A DNA stretch of 64,000 nt from Aquanectria penicillioides. Its lineage: Eukaryota; Ascomycota; Sordariomycetes; Hypocreales; Nectriaceae. Numbering within the stretch: position 1 is the first letter of the stretch; the number at the start of each line of letters is the position of its first letter. The notes beneath the pieces were generated by a model. It did not search any database, was not told where the DNA came from, and saw nothing but the letters and a program-made list of their open reading frames with translations. Shown here one piece after another: positions 46,601-58,868 of this stretch. Both the position numbers and the translations under genes were made by a program. The DNA lies in the NCBI GenBank assembly GCA_003415625.1, contig PYIU01000011.1, positions 819,001 through 883,000 of the forward strand, written 5' to 3'.

Positions 46601-47860
46601 TGCAGTAACAAAATTTGTATGGGATACAACAACACCTTTGGGTGTTCCTGTGCTTCCTGACGTAAATACAGTGTACATTGCAGTTGATGGCGGCTGTGAT
46701 TGTGATTTCATATTTGATGCTGGCTCCAAAGCCTCGATGGTCTCCATGTCCACCTGGACAACATTTTTTGAAAGACGGGCAGCTAGAGACATGTTGGTGG
46801 CCGAGGAGAGAATGATACCCGAGCCTGTCTGGTCGCAGATTGTACGAAGTCGAGGTTCTGGCAGCGCTGGATCTAGCAACACGAAACCTCCACCGGCAAT
46901 GAGGACAGCAAGCATTGCAACTGGTGTCCACATGGATTTTTCAAAGCAAAGTGGAATCAACATGTCGTGACAGACGCCAATCTCAACAAGCCGGCCTGCT
47001 AGAACTGTCGCGTGATGATCTAGCTCTGAGTATGTGAGTGTTCCATCCCATGAATCTACAGCCGGTGCGCAAGGTTGCTGCTTGACCATGTCCTGTATTA
47101 AGTCATGAACGCAGCGCTCATCTGATTCCGGTACAGGACTATTCCAATCCCAAACTTCTCGCAGTTCTTGGTGAGTAACCATTTCAATTTCGTTCAGTGT
47201 CTGTCCAGGGGTTGCTGAATTTAGCTGGCATATGACGAACTCCAGACGTTCCAGTAGCTTTTGGGCCATCCATGGCTCCAGTACTCGGGAGTCGAAGTGG
47301 GCGATGGTGGATATCGTGTCCAGATTAAAATGTACGCGAAGTATAAGGGCGTAAGTAGATAAAATTCGGGTGTTATGCTCATTGTCGGTAGAATACGACG
47401 GACCAATAGCATCACCTTGTTCGATGGTGAGCAGTGTTTGGAAATGATGATTAACCTGGTCGACTCCAATCAAGCCATTCTGCACAGAGCCAACTTCATT
47501 TGCAGTTCGTTCTATAGTCCTGAGAAATTCTTCGACTTCTTGGTCACCTCCTACCTTTACGAGTAGAGGAAGGGTAGTTGTATTTGAAGATCCTTGCGTA
47601 GCAACATCGTTTGAAAGAGCCTGTTGTTCAGAGACTGGTACACCAAAAACGATGTGCTCAGAGTTGGTCATGCGACTAGCAATCAAAGAAAACGCAGCAT
47701 GAATAAGCGTTGGTGCTAAGACAGCTTGTGAAGAGGCCTGTGATAGTTCAAACCGATGGTTCACGACACTATCTGCCACAGTCTTCCGCACCGACGGAGG
47801 AAGAAGTGGGAAAGATGTGTACTCATGCTCCGCTGGGGAGTTTGGTGAGGGCTCGGCCAT
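40645..47860 (-). CDS. two-module nonribosomal peptide synthetase with terminal reductase (partial C-A-T-C-A-T-R)
   Basis: Exons 47860-44102 and 44049-40645 (52 bp intron) give 2387 residues. Order: C-terminal half of a condensation-like domain (about 1-230, with IVFGVPVS); A1 (about 247-760: FTSGSTGTPKG, NVYGPAE, YKSGDLVRY, GRKDTQVKIRGQRVELGE); T1 with LGGDS near 812; a full C domain (about 890-1290) with the active-site form NHAILDG; A2 (about 1330-1850) with the same core motifs; T2 near 1920 with the unusual GLDSV serine; and a thioester reductase (about 2008-2370) with TGANGFIG, VTGG and YSQTK. No N-methyltransferase insert interrupts A2. Release should therefore be reductive, giving a dipeptide aldehyde or alcohol. 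Substrates are unknown. The frame is open 56 codons upstream of Met 47860 without an ATG, so a 5' exon may be missing. Confidence 0.92.
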
Positions 47861-49120
47861 TTCGCCTGGGAGTTTCTTGCCGAGATCGTGTGCCGAAGGA
47901 ATTAGTGCATTGGAATTGGAGAACCAAAGATTGTATGACGGAGTTGTTCGGGGATCAGGTCTTGGATCTTGGGCGTTGAGGGCGTGTGATTGACCTTTTG
48001 TAGCCGCAAATATTACCCTTCGCCAGGATCATGGCTTCAATGGATGAATCGGATGAATGCCGCGAAAACGTAATGAAATTTCTAATAACGGGCGGTGAGA
48101 CCGATTGAGATGGCATCCTGTCGTCGCGAATCACCGGAATTCTTCTCATGGCTCCCTGGCCTAAACATCGGAGGCCAAATGCATAGCCAGATGCGAAGAC
48201 ACGACAATTTCGACCCTGCACATGGAGCTGAAAATAGGTTCACCCCCGGCGTGGAGTTGACCGATGGTAGTGCTGCAGGACCAGGTTGGCTTGGTTATGT
48301 TTACATGAGGGGTGGATGCTCTGAGGAAGTCAACCCCGAATAGCCTCATACGTATCTAAGCTGTACCGGTATTTGCTTCGCATATCCCGTGTGATATATC
48401 ACAGTGCAAAGACCATATCCAAGCCTTGCATGACGCCGTCTCCGAGTTCGCCACCTGCAAGTGCGGCTTGCGAGCGCATTATGTCGCTCGCCTCCTCCGC
48501 TTGCCCCACGACATCCACGACATGGGAAATGGCGATCATGGGAGCATTTTCAGCTGTGCACCACAAGACGGCCCACTAAATAGCCCAGACGTCTAAATGG
48601 CGCTATTGACAAGACAAGGCTTGCGCAGACAAGACGAGGCTTGCTCTGCGCAAATTTGGGTTCACCCGAAAGCCACAATCGAGGGGCCGAGGGAGACGGG
48701 ATGAGCAGGCATAGGATAAGCGGGGAGTACACGAAATTGTGAGAAATTCAGAGTTTCGGGAAGATGAATGTCTAGCACACAGAAAGAGACTCCTGAATGC
48801 TGGATTCTAGGGTTCTATAACTGTTACGTCTCAGCACCATCACCGGTGTTGACATGACAGTCTCTTTCAACTGTAGCTATTTTAATTCTCAAAGGACATT
48901 ATGTTTCACTTGCATGTATTTAAAATAAACTAGCAGATTTTACGTTTTGTTTGATATACTTGTCCAATCTGGTCGTTGCCCTTCCTATCGTACTCGTAAC
49001 CTCATCCTCATCTGGGGTGGCTTAGACTTGTCCCCAGCCAGGCTCGGACCTGGGTGGTCCAAAATTCGTCGTACTCATATATGATATAGATTTGAAGCAA
49101 GTTCATTAATTTCCTATTAC
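47861..49120. other. promoter region of the NRPS / 3' region of the MATE gene
   Basis: About 1.26 kb. The first 168 bases upstream of the NRPS Met remain open in the NRPS frame (to a stop at 48029-48031). Otherwise no supported gene. Confidence 0.5.
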
Positions 49121-50892
49121 CTAGCCAGCCAAGTTTCTTTGGTTAGCTTCATCGACTGCAGTATCCCAGTTCGAACGGTACAGCCACCAGAAATCAATGA
49201 TGCAGATTCTGTGACCATTGTCAGTTTCTGCCATTCATGGGTGTCAGAATTTAGTCTTTGGCCAACTTACAGAATCAAACTCAAGCCTACACCGGCCCAC
49301 AATCCTTGGAGCTGCCAACCAAGTCCAAATGCGGTAGCCAAGGCGATCGGGAGGCCAATCGCATAGTATGCTGCAAGGTTAACGTAGCCACCAAACTCTT
49401 GCCAACCAATGCCTCTTAAGAGGCCTTGGGCCACAGCCGCCATCCCATCGAAGAGGTGGATGGCAGCCATGACGGGTACTACTTGGGCCGTGATCTCAAT
49501 TACTTCCTTGTCGTCGGTGAAGAGAAGAGGGATCTGGTACCTAAGGCAAGATAGTACAATCACACTGGGCATTGAGATGAGAAAGCCAATCACGCAAATC
49601 TATTGGAACACGAGTTAGTGAATTGGACTTGATAGTATTGCAAATTCCATGCTGGAGACTCACCACTCGCGCCGATGTCTTAGCCGCCTCGACGCTATTG
49701 GCTCCAATCAAATTGGCAACACGAGTCGAAGCGGCAACAGACGTGGGGAAAGGAATGAAGTAGATGAGGTTAGCAATAGTCACTAAACAACTCTCTGCTG
49801 CAAGCTGAGAGGTGCCGAATTGGCTTGAAGCCAATGTCAGAATCTCCGCCGTAGAGAACTCAGCCATGAGCATGGCCATGCTGGGCAGTGCAAGCATAAT
49901 CATGGGCTCTGTGAAACGGATTAGTCTCGGATACCTGGAGAATGGGAAGGCTATTGAACATACTCCAGTTGGTGAGAGCCTTGCTGCTGAGGCCTCCCCA
50001 GCATTGTGAGCCATCAATCAGCCAGACGTAGAGGATGAGGAAGATGACGGTCAAGTTCTGGGTAATGACAACAGCAACGGGGGCACCAATGTATCCCCAG
50101 CCGAGATACCATACAAACAGCCACATCAAAAAGGCGTTGATCGGCGCGCAAATTAGGAGCACGTAGGTAGTAGCGTGGAACAGCCCCTGCGCCTGGACGA
50201 AGCGTTTTCCGCACTCAAACAGAACAAAGGCGGGACTGCCCAGGATCATGATTCTTAGATACATTCCTGCGAGCTCGGCCGAATGCTTATTGGGGATGAC
50301 AAGGGCAAGCAGCTTAGCGCTGTGCCACCACACAATCATCAGAGGCACGATACAGGGGAGCATGAAGTAGATCATGCGTTGCATGTGAACCCCAACAAGG
50401 TGCTTGCGGCCGGACCCATAGGCTTGGGCACAGAGCGTGTCCAGGCTGGTAGCCATTCCTTGAATCAAAATGTTGCAGGTAATGTTGGCCGTCATTGTCG
50501 CCACTGCCCGCAAGTTAGCATGAGGCGTCGGAGACACAACGAAGATAGCATCACCTACAGCTCACAGCGCCCAGCTCGACGGCCCCAATCCTCCCCACTG
50601 CAAAAATGCTCGATACATTGATGATGTACTGTAACAAGAAGGTGACAATGAGCGGTGCCGAGTACTGGAGGATAATTTTCGTTTCCTGCTGCCACGTCGT
50701 CTTGACCTCCAGCGTCTCTCCCAGCACGTCACCTTGCTGAGCCAGGCATGGATTCGCATCTATCCCGTTTGATGCCGCTTTTCGCGCGACATCTTGCAGT
50801 AGCGGCGTTGTCTCAGTGGTCTTCACCACCAATGACGAGGTACCGTCTTTCCAGCCGCGATGGGGCTTGTCTGAGGAAGAAAATGACGGCAT
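49121..50892 (-). CDS. MATE-family multidrug/toxic compound exporter
   Basis: Five exons, 50892-50559, 50503-49964, 49908-49664, 49599-49271 and 49208-49121, join in frame to 511 residues; all introns are 55-64 bp GT-AG. The polar N-terminus of about 75 residues ends at the first membrane helix (LQYSAPLIVTFLLQYIINVSSIFAVGRIGAVELGAVS). Hallmarks of the fungal/eukaryotic MATE family follow: QGMATSLDTLCAQAYGSGRK, CEKRF-like CGKRFVQAQG, PINAFLMWLFV, then KPMIMLALPSMAMLMAEF and STRVANLIGAN in the second half. Twelve helices are expected. Such transporters export organic cations or metabolites using a proton or sodium gradient. It is encoded on the same strand directly upstream of the NRPS, so it may export the NRPS product. 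Confidence 0.88.
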
Positions 50893-52624
50893 GACGGAGG
50901 AGGTCTGCACGTGCTAGTCACTCGCACTAGGATAGGCAAGGAGCGAGTAGATATTGGAGGAGAGTGGACGGGGGACAAGCAGGCGCCTCCGTTTCTCCTT
51001 TATACCTGTGGCATCACCAAACCCCCAGGACCGATTGGTGCATTCTTATCAGACTTATGGGGAAAGTGTGGAAAATCAAGACCTGGTCAATATTGGGAAA
51101 GCACGGAATGCTAGTCTTGGGGAATTAGCTTACATTATGTCTGAGGAGACTGAAACGGGATATCCATGCCAGTCATTTGCTGGACGTGTTTCCTCCTCTA
51201 CAACAACGTCGTCTCGCGTCTCGTCGATGTTGATTTGGAGGCTATTCTCTTTGGAATACGACCCTGTACCACTCGAGGGCCGCAATGGTAGCCATGGCGC
51301 GAGAACACCGGTCGGCGCGCGAATGAAAACCAGCATGTGCTTGAAAACTCCAAGGACATGAGGGAGCAGAATTGAATGCTCAGCTGAAATTTCCACAATC
51401 CCGATCTGATTCCTATCCGGGCGTGCGCTTGGGGCTATTCTCTTCACCGAATAATTCACTTTTCAGTTGTGGAACTCGCCAGGTGGACTCGGAAGGATGA
51501 TTCAAAGGGGGAGGCGCATACAGCCGCTGTCATAGCATACATACATGCAGACGGATCGGTCGGTCGAGAGTTGAGCTAGTCGGCCCGGGTGGTTGGCTAA
51601 ACGCCAGATCCTGCATCACGGACTAGTCAAACTGCAAGTCGGGATAATTCCCACACATCCCTGCTGAAAGATACTAAGATGTAGATCCCTGAGACCGGGA
51701 AATGCAACGAAGGGGTTGGCTACAACGGGGTCGCATCGCAAAATGTCTTATTTCGCAATTCCTCGTAGTCCTGGACAAGACGCCACACCGTACCAACCAG
51801 CTGTTCTAAGACACGGCACCTCGATGCGCTGGATCGGGTGCCAATCGGGAGCTCGATCTATTGCATCACTCAAAGACTATCAAGAGCCTAGATGCAGAAA
51901 TGTTTTCACTATGCCCCAATCACCAGCTCACCATTGCGACGAATCGAATCCCTGCCGTAGTCTATGCAGCCAAGTTTGACCGGTGTCTTTACCATCAGCG
52001 GGACTCGCAGGAGAAAAAAAAAAAAGCCTCCACCATCCCCCACATGGCTTACTGCGGCTGACCCGAGAGTTGAGACATGGACGCTTTATTGCCGCCTTCT
52101 TTGTTTCCGCGGTCGAAATGAAGTCGTGAACTGGATAGCGCCTGAGACGCCACATGCAAACTACGGACGCAGCCATCCGGGCTTTCCATCACAAGGTCCG
52201 GCCCATATCCGTAGCTTGGGCGCGTTGCCTCTTGGCAGACGATGCCGATTCCGACACGAGTCTCTGGAGACTCTGCTGTACTCAGTTATCAACCAAGATT
52301 GTTCCACGGTTCACAAGATCCCATGTATGCAAGGTCGATCTGAATCCACATTCGATACCATACTAGCGGTCTGGCCTAGTCAAAGGAGGCTGGGAAAGGC
52401 TGTGGGTACAATACGCGCAATATTGGTCTAAGAAACGAAACATTGGCTCAGTCTATCTACGGATACACCCGTATGTGTCTATCCTTGCAGATCTACCACG
52501 GTCCTCTCCATGCAGCCTCGAGTCCCGAACCCCACCGACATGACAGGCCGGGGTATCTTGTCGGTTCATCCTGATCCTTGTAGTTTCTCTCCCTTTTCCT
52601 GTTGCCTCTCTCCTCTCTGACCGC
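50893..52624. other. gene-free spacer
   Basis: 1.7 kb between the MATE start and the aldo-keto reductase 3' end. Several short open frames without motifs. No gene supported. Confidence 0.45.
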
Positions 52625-53858
52625 TCACACGTCAGGAGGGAAACGTGGGGTAATTGCAGGGGGCTTGTTGCTCAGAATGGTCTCGATCTCAGCCATGATG
52701 TCAGGCGTCAGATCCTTGTAGGCCGCCACGGCTGTGATGTTCTGGTAGACCTGCGTCGGGCTGCTGGCACCGGTGACAGCGGCACTGACGTGGGGGTTGG
52801 CCAGGACCCAAGCAAGCGCCAGGACGCTCATCTTGATGCCCAATCGGTCGGCGATCTGCTCCAGCTTGGCGACCTTGTCGACGATGGCCTGCCACTCGTC
52901 TTGTCCTGTCGTGTCCCAGAACCATTGCGTGAAGCCCACGGACTGCTGGGCCAGCCGCGAGCCCTCGGGAATGCCGGCCTTGTACTTTCCGGACAGAATG
53001 CCGTACCGCATAGGCGACACAACCGTCAGTCCGAGGCCTGTCTCGCGATATAGGTGCGCGTAGTCCTTCTCCACACGAGTACGCTCCAGCATGTTGTACT
53101 CGGGCTGCTCCATCAACGGGCCGATGAGGCCGAGTCTGTCGGCGATGCGCCACGCCTGGGCGATCTCATCTTGGTCCCAGTCGGATGTGCCCCAGTAGAA
53201 TGCCTTGCCCGAGTCTATGAGGTGGTTGAAGGCCCGCACTGTCTCCTCCATTGGCGTCAACCGGTCCGGCCGGTGCGCATAAATGAGATCGACGTAGGAC
53301 AGCTGCAACCTCTCCAACGCCATGTTCATACCCTCGACTACGTGCTTGCGTGATAGGCCAATGTTGTTGACATCATTGTCGCCGAAGGCGTTGCCCCAAT
53401 AGAGCTACTCGCGAGTTACATTAGCATTGCCCATGTTCTGTGGATAGGGGCTGCTTCTTGGCTGGGCATCGACTGACCTTTGTGGAGATAACAATGTCAT
53501 TGCGCTTCCAGCCATACTTCTTTATGGCATTTCCAATGACTCTCTCACTCTCGCCGTCTCCGTATAGCTCGGCGCAGTCGAAAAAGTTGACGCCTGCATC
53601 GTAGGCGGCCTTGAGACATGCAAAAGAGCCCTCTGTTGCCACAGGTTAGCCGAACTGCCGCCCAAAGCTGTAGTGGTATCATTACTCGTCTCTATGCTTC
53701 GAAACCACTGATAGACACAGAGACCGTCGGGTAATCTTACCATCTTCAACATGACCGCCATATGTAAGCCATCCGCCAATAGAAATGGCCGAGACCTTGA
53801 GGCCAGAGCGGCCAAGAAGCCGGTACTCCATTTTGGGAAGCCCTTCAGGTTTATCCAT
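52625..53858 (-). CDS. aldo-keto reductase, Kv-beta-like subfamily
   Basis: Exons 53858-53741, 53632-53478 and 53404-52625 give 350 residues. The start is MDKPEGLPKMEYRLLGRSG; the frame is open further upstream, but the family homology begins here. Catalytic tetrad of the AKR family: Asp and Tyr in NFFDCAELYGDGESE, Lys in VISTKLYWG, His in LIYAHRPD. NADPH-site segments include WGTSDW, EQPEYNMLER, SPMRYGILSGKY and the C-terminal AAVTGASSPTQV. This subgroup resembles potassium-channel beta subunits, which in fungi act as soluble NADPH-dependent carbonyl reductases. Located about 1.7 kb from the MATE gene and divergent from a P5CR-like gene, it could reduce an aldehyde released by the NRPS; that link is inferred from position only. 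Confidence 0.88.
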
Positions 53859-55411
53859 GATGGCGAATGGAGCACGTAATTCCTGGGTTGTGGGGTTAAA
53901 CAGTTGCTCGTAAGGTGGCTTGAATGTACCGTTAAGCTCTAGTACGTAGGCAGGGCGTTGATGGTCTTTTATAGCTCCAATTAGTCTACTTCTCACCGCT
54001 GTGCCTCTTGCTTCCCCTTTGAGTCTCCACGAATGGCAGAGGCTTGCGAACTTTTCATGTCCCAAGATGTGCAATATCGCTGACTAGCCAAACGCCTCTC
54101 GTTGCTTATGGCACTGCGCACCAATAGTGACGACTGCATTTCATCATCTCTATCTTGTTAGCCACTGAGGTTCAGGCATAACAGGATCCAAATTGCGTGG
54201 TTCTTGTCCTAACAGAGCTGTTTAATTACGTCGGCACAGATGGAGCTGAATCTACTCCCGAAGAAAACCCCCCAACTACAAAGGAGGTCGTCGGCAGTTG
54301 AGAGCCGAATTTTGGAGAAGCGGCATCCACTTGATTCTCAGCGTTGCATACACTCCACTGCTATTGCATGTGTACGAAGAATGATGTACATGCTCCTGGT
54401 ACTTCGATCACTGATCCGACATTGTTAGGTGCACGAAAATGACGCAATACGAGAGAGGCGAAAACTGAGACACTTGGAGATTGCGAATGCAAACCTACTG
54501 CAAGACTCCAATTTACCCATAATTGAACAAGACGCAGAGCTCGCGGCATAGCATGCAAGCGCGGGACGCAAGTTTACGTGGCAGGGTCAACATTCGTTCG
54601 TAGCAGGACGTGTAACTTTACCCAGCGCGATCCCGTCTCACATTGTGTGAACGCAGCCGAGCGGATGGAGCCGGACAATCACTAGCAGGGGTTCCTGGGC
54701 CGGCCGAATGCATGCCTTAGCTCGGAACGTGCATTAGCTGAGCGCATATTTTCCGAATCATTTTGCTTTTGCTGTCCCGCCCCCTGACTGGAGTTTCGCC
54801 TCGGGCTCTTGCGTTAGTAGCTGTGCGAAGGACGAGAAAAATGGAGGATTCTTTCACGTGGATGAGAGACTATGATATTGTTGGAGGGAAATACAGCAGC
54901 TCGTTCAACCTGTGTGCTTCTGACACGGGACGCAAAGACCCGTGCCACCGAACACGGCATCTCTGCGGCATATGGTTGGGTCCCGCCAACTAGGATACAA
55001 CCATACACTTGATAAATGGCTTCGGTCTGTACTCGCTTGTATGGTAACATAATATGCACCTCGCCAACTCCAGCGTCCCGTCAAAACACCAGATAGACGC
55101 AGGGGTTAGGGATAGGACACATATTAGCGAGCTTCAACAGTATCAACGGCATCTCCGTCAGGTGTGCATGTGCGAGGGGTGATGGCGTATGTTGATCTGT
55201 TCCCTGCGTAGGATTTGAAACACGGGCTACAGGACAAAGGACTGAGCGCAATATGCCTCGTAAAGGCATGGGTTTACGGGTGACTATTGTCACAAACAAC
55301 TCTGTCACATTTTTGTATCCCATATATATAGAGGTATACATGCGCTACAAACTAGTACTGAGAAATCGGCATAACACATCACTACCTTCCACAACATCGA
55401 TTCTCTCCAAC
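53859..55411. promoter_or_regulatory. divergent promoter region of the AKR and P5CR-like genes
   Basis: 1.55 kb between two start codons pointing away from each other. No coding signal. A TATATATA site at 55323-55330 lies about 85 bases before the P5CR-like ATG. Confidence 0.45.
55323..55330 (+). promoter_or_regulatory. TATA box of the P5CR-like gene
   Basis: TATATATA about 85 bases upstream of the ATG at 55412. Confidence 0.5.
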
Positions 55412-56445
55412 ATGCATTCTCTCGTTCAATTGACTGTTCTCGGCTGTGGCGTTCTTGGCCGAGCAATTGTAGATGGTCTGCTCTCTGAGACCTCATCAAC
55501 ACGTTCCTACCGGCTTGTTCTGACCGGTCGTCGCTTGGAATCTGTTGAGAAGCTACGAAGAGCTTACCCCACGGCGTATGTGACAGACAACAACAAAGAT
55601 TCGCAGATTTGGTCATCAAAATCTCAGAGCATCAGCACCCATGTTCTAGTGATTGCAACGCAGCCTCACTACACTGCCGAGGTGTGCGATGAGATAAAGC
55701 AGTCTGTCGCTATTCATGGCTCTGCTAGCCAACTGGTGGTGGTGACTGTTTGCCCAGGCATCTCCATTGCGCAGCTTGAGAGCTGGCTACCCGCTCAAAC
55801 GGCCATCATGAGAACCATGCCCAACACGCCCATTGCTACCAAGCAAGGCTCAACGGCAGTCTTTTCCAACCAGTACATGACTCCCAGTCTTGCGACAGAG
55901 GTTGAGTTAATCTTCCGCTGCATCTCGCCTGTGGTTGCCGCGCTTCCTCAAGAAGATCTCATGGACATTTCTGCTTCAGTTTCAGGGTAGGCTATGAACT
56001 TTACATACCATCACCACATTTTGTTTTCTTACTAAATATTGGGAACAAACACTAACACAATTCTAGATCAGCTCCGGCTTATTTCTTCCATCTGATGGAT
56101 TCACTAGTCGCAGCGGGAGTGGCTCGTGGTCTACCCGTGGATATTGCCACCCAGTTGGTTATTCAGTCGTGCCTCGGAGCAGCCCACTTGGCACAGTCCT
56201 CGCCCCAAACGTCGCTAGAGCAATTGGTGTCTGATGTGTGCGTCCCTGGAGGAAGCACAGAGAAGGCAATTCTTGCATTGGACCGACACAATACCCGCAA
56301 AATTGTGCATACGGCTGTTGAAGATAGTTGGCATGCCAATCGGGCCATGAGCGGGGAGGCGTCGTCGAGTCCGGTGCCAAGTGCGTTAGCTGAAAACGAG
56401 AAAACGAAAGTTGCTCATGAACGACAAGGGGTCGCTTCTTCTTGA
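55412..56445 (+). CDS. pyrroline-5-carboxylate reductase paralogue
   Basis: Exons 55412-55986 and 56067-56445 (80 bp intron) give 317 residues. The Met at 55412 directly precedes the Rossmann strand LTVLGCGVLGRAI (G-x-G-x-x-G). Other family blocks: MRTMPNTPIATKQG, then DISASVSGSAPAYFFHLMDSLVAAGVARGLP and VCVPGGSTEKAI. In housekeeping enzymes the last-but-one block normally reads S-G-S-G-P-A; here it is S-G-S-A-P-A, and the C-terminus carries a polar tail of about 40 residues. The known family reaction is NAD(P)H reduction of the cyclic imine 1-pyrroline-5-carboxylate to proline. The sequence drift and its position near a reductase-terminated NRPS suggest a specialised imine reductase, but a normal role in proline synthesis cannot be excluded. 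Confidence 0.85.
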
Positions 56446-57072
56446 GGAGAAGAGTGATGGGTTGAGGGATGGTGAACGACGTGTTTACGTGGTGCAGGGA
56501 TGGAATATGTGGAAAGGATCAAGCGGAACAACTCATATCATGTTTGCCATATAGAACAAGTTTTAGTGTTGGCCATGTGCTTAAAAGCAGTTGCGGGGCC
56601 ATTCTAGCACATGTATTAATGTAGTTGTTTTGATGGGGCTGTCAAATTACGAAAATAAAGAAAAAGAGGGGGAAAATTGCCCCAAGATCAACCGGAATTC
56701 TTCCTAGGGTAGCAAAAAGTCGGCGGCTCCGTAACTTCACTATCAAAAGTCACGTCGGGGATACCGGGATCTGGATATACCCTGCATCTTACTTCGGTCA
56801 GATTTCAAGAATGAATATCAGCTCAATTTCACTGCCGCCCGGAACAGAAGAAAACGCAGTGATAGATGAACAACATTGTTTGGAAAACCTTCAATCATTC
56901 GGTCTCAAAAAGCAAAGAAGCAGACAGAATGATCCATGATGTGAGGAGAGTCACGTGATCGACACGTCTACACCTAGCCACTTATTAAACCAGCGCGATG
57001 ATGCACGCAAGCGCACACGCGCCTGACGCGCGTTGAGCTGCCACCTACAACCCACACATACAAGCTACAACA
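56446..57072. other. spacer before the Mutator-like transposase
   Basis: About 630 bases. It may contain the left end of the element, but I did not find a convincing terminal inverted repeat by eye. Confidence 0.4.
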
Positions 57073-58868
57073 ATGCCTCTGGAACCTCCACTCTTTTTTG
57101 GACATTTCAAGGGCAGAAAGGCCGCGTTTAAAGCGGTGCAGGATTTTGCAATCTCAGAAGGATACGACGTTGCATATTCCCCGCGCACCACCGGACCTCG
57201 GGGCGACAGCTCACGGTGCTACCATCTTGAGTGCACCTGCGGGACCGTGGCGTTTGGGCGATGGGAGGTTCCAAAGTGCCCGTTTTCACTCTGTCTGCTC
57301 CAAGAATGTCCCATAGAAGACACATGGTTTGTGGATTTGGGATGCCATCGCCATAATCACAAGCCGGTTGCACAGCCCAAGGCCCAGACCAAAGGGCTGA
57401 AAGCAGCGCGCACAAAGCGTGCTGCCAAACCTCAGCCTGTGGTTGAAGAAATCTCTAGCCTGGCCGCACCCCAGGCCTTAGTCAAAGAGCTCGATACCTT
57501 GCGGTTTTTTCACCGCGAGACGCTGGACGACAACGGTTGCTTGCTGCGTCAGTTCATCGTTGTTGATGAGTGGCTCGGCTTGTGGCAGAAATGCCACGGC
57601 GTCATGATCTTCAACGTCACCCCCATCATCGACAAATTTGGCCTCAAGCTGATGGAAGTTAATGGGATAACTCCGTTCGAAAGTACATTTCCTCTAGGCT
57701 ACGTCATTTTCCGACAAGGAGCTTCGATGTCCGAAGTCGTCCCCTGGCTCATGGCTGAGCTCAAAGCATGCTTCTCTGAAACTGCTTCTCGCAAGAGCCT
57801 CGCAGAAGATTCCCTTTTCCCTAAAGTTGTCATTGCAGACTGCGACACCGCTCCGTATCTAAACATTACTGATAATTTCCCTAATGCTCATACGCAGTTG
57901 TGCATCCGCCACTTGTGCGCCGAAATTGTCAAAACTACCCGCAAGTTGTGGTCAGGCCAGTCGCCGGCCCTTGACCGGTCAACTGTTTTCCATCTCATCG
58001 ACGAAGATAGGCCTTATGAAACCAACGCCTCTGATTCGAGCTCCCAAATGGCGTTTTTGAAGGCTTGGAGGTCACTCATGCATGCCCCAACCGTGGCGGA
58101 CTTTGACAAGCGCTGGCATGAGCTCGAGGAGTCGTGGAATTCACAACCAGGCTTGTACATTCATAACACCCTACGAGGCACTTATTATTAACCTGATGCA
58201 CAGACTTGGTCTCACACATTCGCGAAACCTTCATTCCACTCGCATCGCAATGGGTACTGGGCTATGTCCGATGCTATCGCAATTACGGGCACCGCACTAT
58301 TATAGCTTGTGGATTTCAACTTGGTACATCACGCGCCCTGGTAAAAATTGCCAACAAACTAAGTTTATTGGAGCTTTTCCACACGATGCGTTTGCAGAGA
58401 GAGTCGTGCCACTGTAAATACAGTGAGCTCGAGGGCAGGGAGCAAAGTGGCATGCCCACACAGTTCTTGTGTATCAAACTTTTTGAAGGCATCCGGAGTA
58501 GAGTTTCTTGGAAAGCCTTCCATCTTCTCTTTGAGCAACTCAAAAAAGCACAAGCTTCACTGCTTGACCCATGCCAGCATGCATTGTCACCTTGTACCAA
58601 GACGTTTACTGCGCAATATGGCCTTCCTTGCAGCCACATCATTGTGCCTTACCTCTCACGCAAACTAGGCGCTGATGGCTATGAGGTTGAATCAACGAGG
58701 TCGCTAAAGTTGCCTCAGTGCGATCAACAATGGCACTTCCGACGCCGGCTATCCACGGTAATGATCAACAAGCCTGCTTCAGAGTTTCAATCACTAATTA
58801 TGACAATTAGCCTGACGACGAAAAACCAGCCCCGTTCCCGGATGCCTATGACCTCCATAAAAAGTTGA
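57073..58868 (+). mobile_element. Mutator-like (MULE) transposase gene, frame-broken
   Basis: The first 372-codon frame (57073-58191) starts with a WRKY-GCM1/FAR1-like zinc domain (about residues 20-95: CYHLECTCG, CPFSLCLLQECP, GCHRHNH). A MULE transposase core follows (LLRQFIVVDEW, VIADCDTAPYLN, HTQLCIRHLCAEIVK). It stops at 58189-58191. Homology resumes in another frame from about 58206 (LVSHIRETFIPLASQW, ALVKIANKLSLLELFHTMRLQ) and ends with a SWIM-type zinc segment (FTAQYGLPCSHIIVPYLS). A stop plus a frame change in the middle of the conserved region implies an inactive copy, unless an intron I could not define is involved. The element lies between the P5CR-like gene and a dead ABC transporter. 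Confidence 0.75.

Noticed and set aside
50954..52431. Frames of 135 and 155 codons in the MATE-AKR spacer
   Set aside because: Low-complexity Ser/Arg-rich translations without motifs; they do not connect to the neighbouring genes by splicing.
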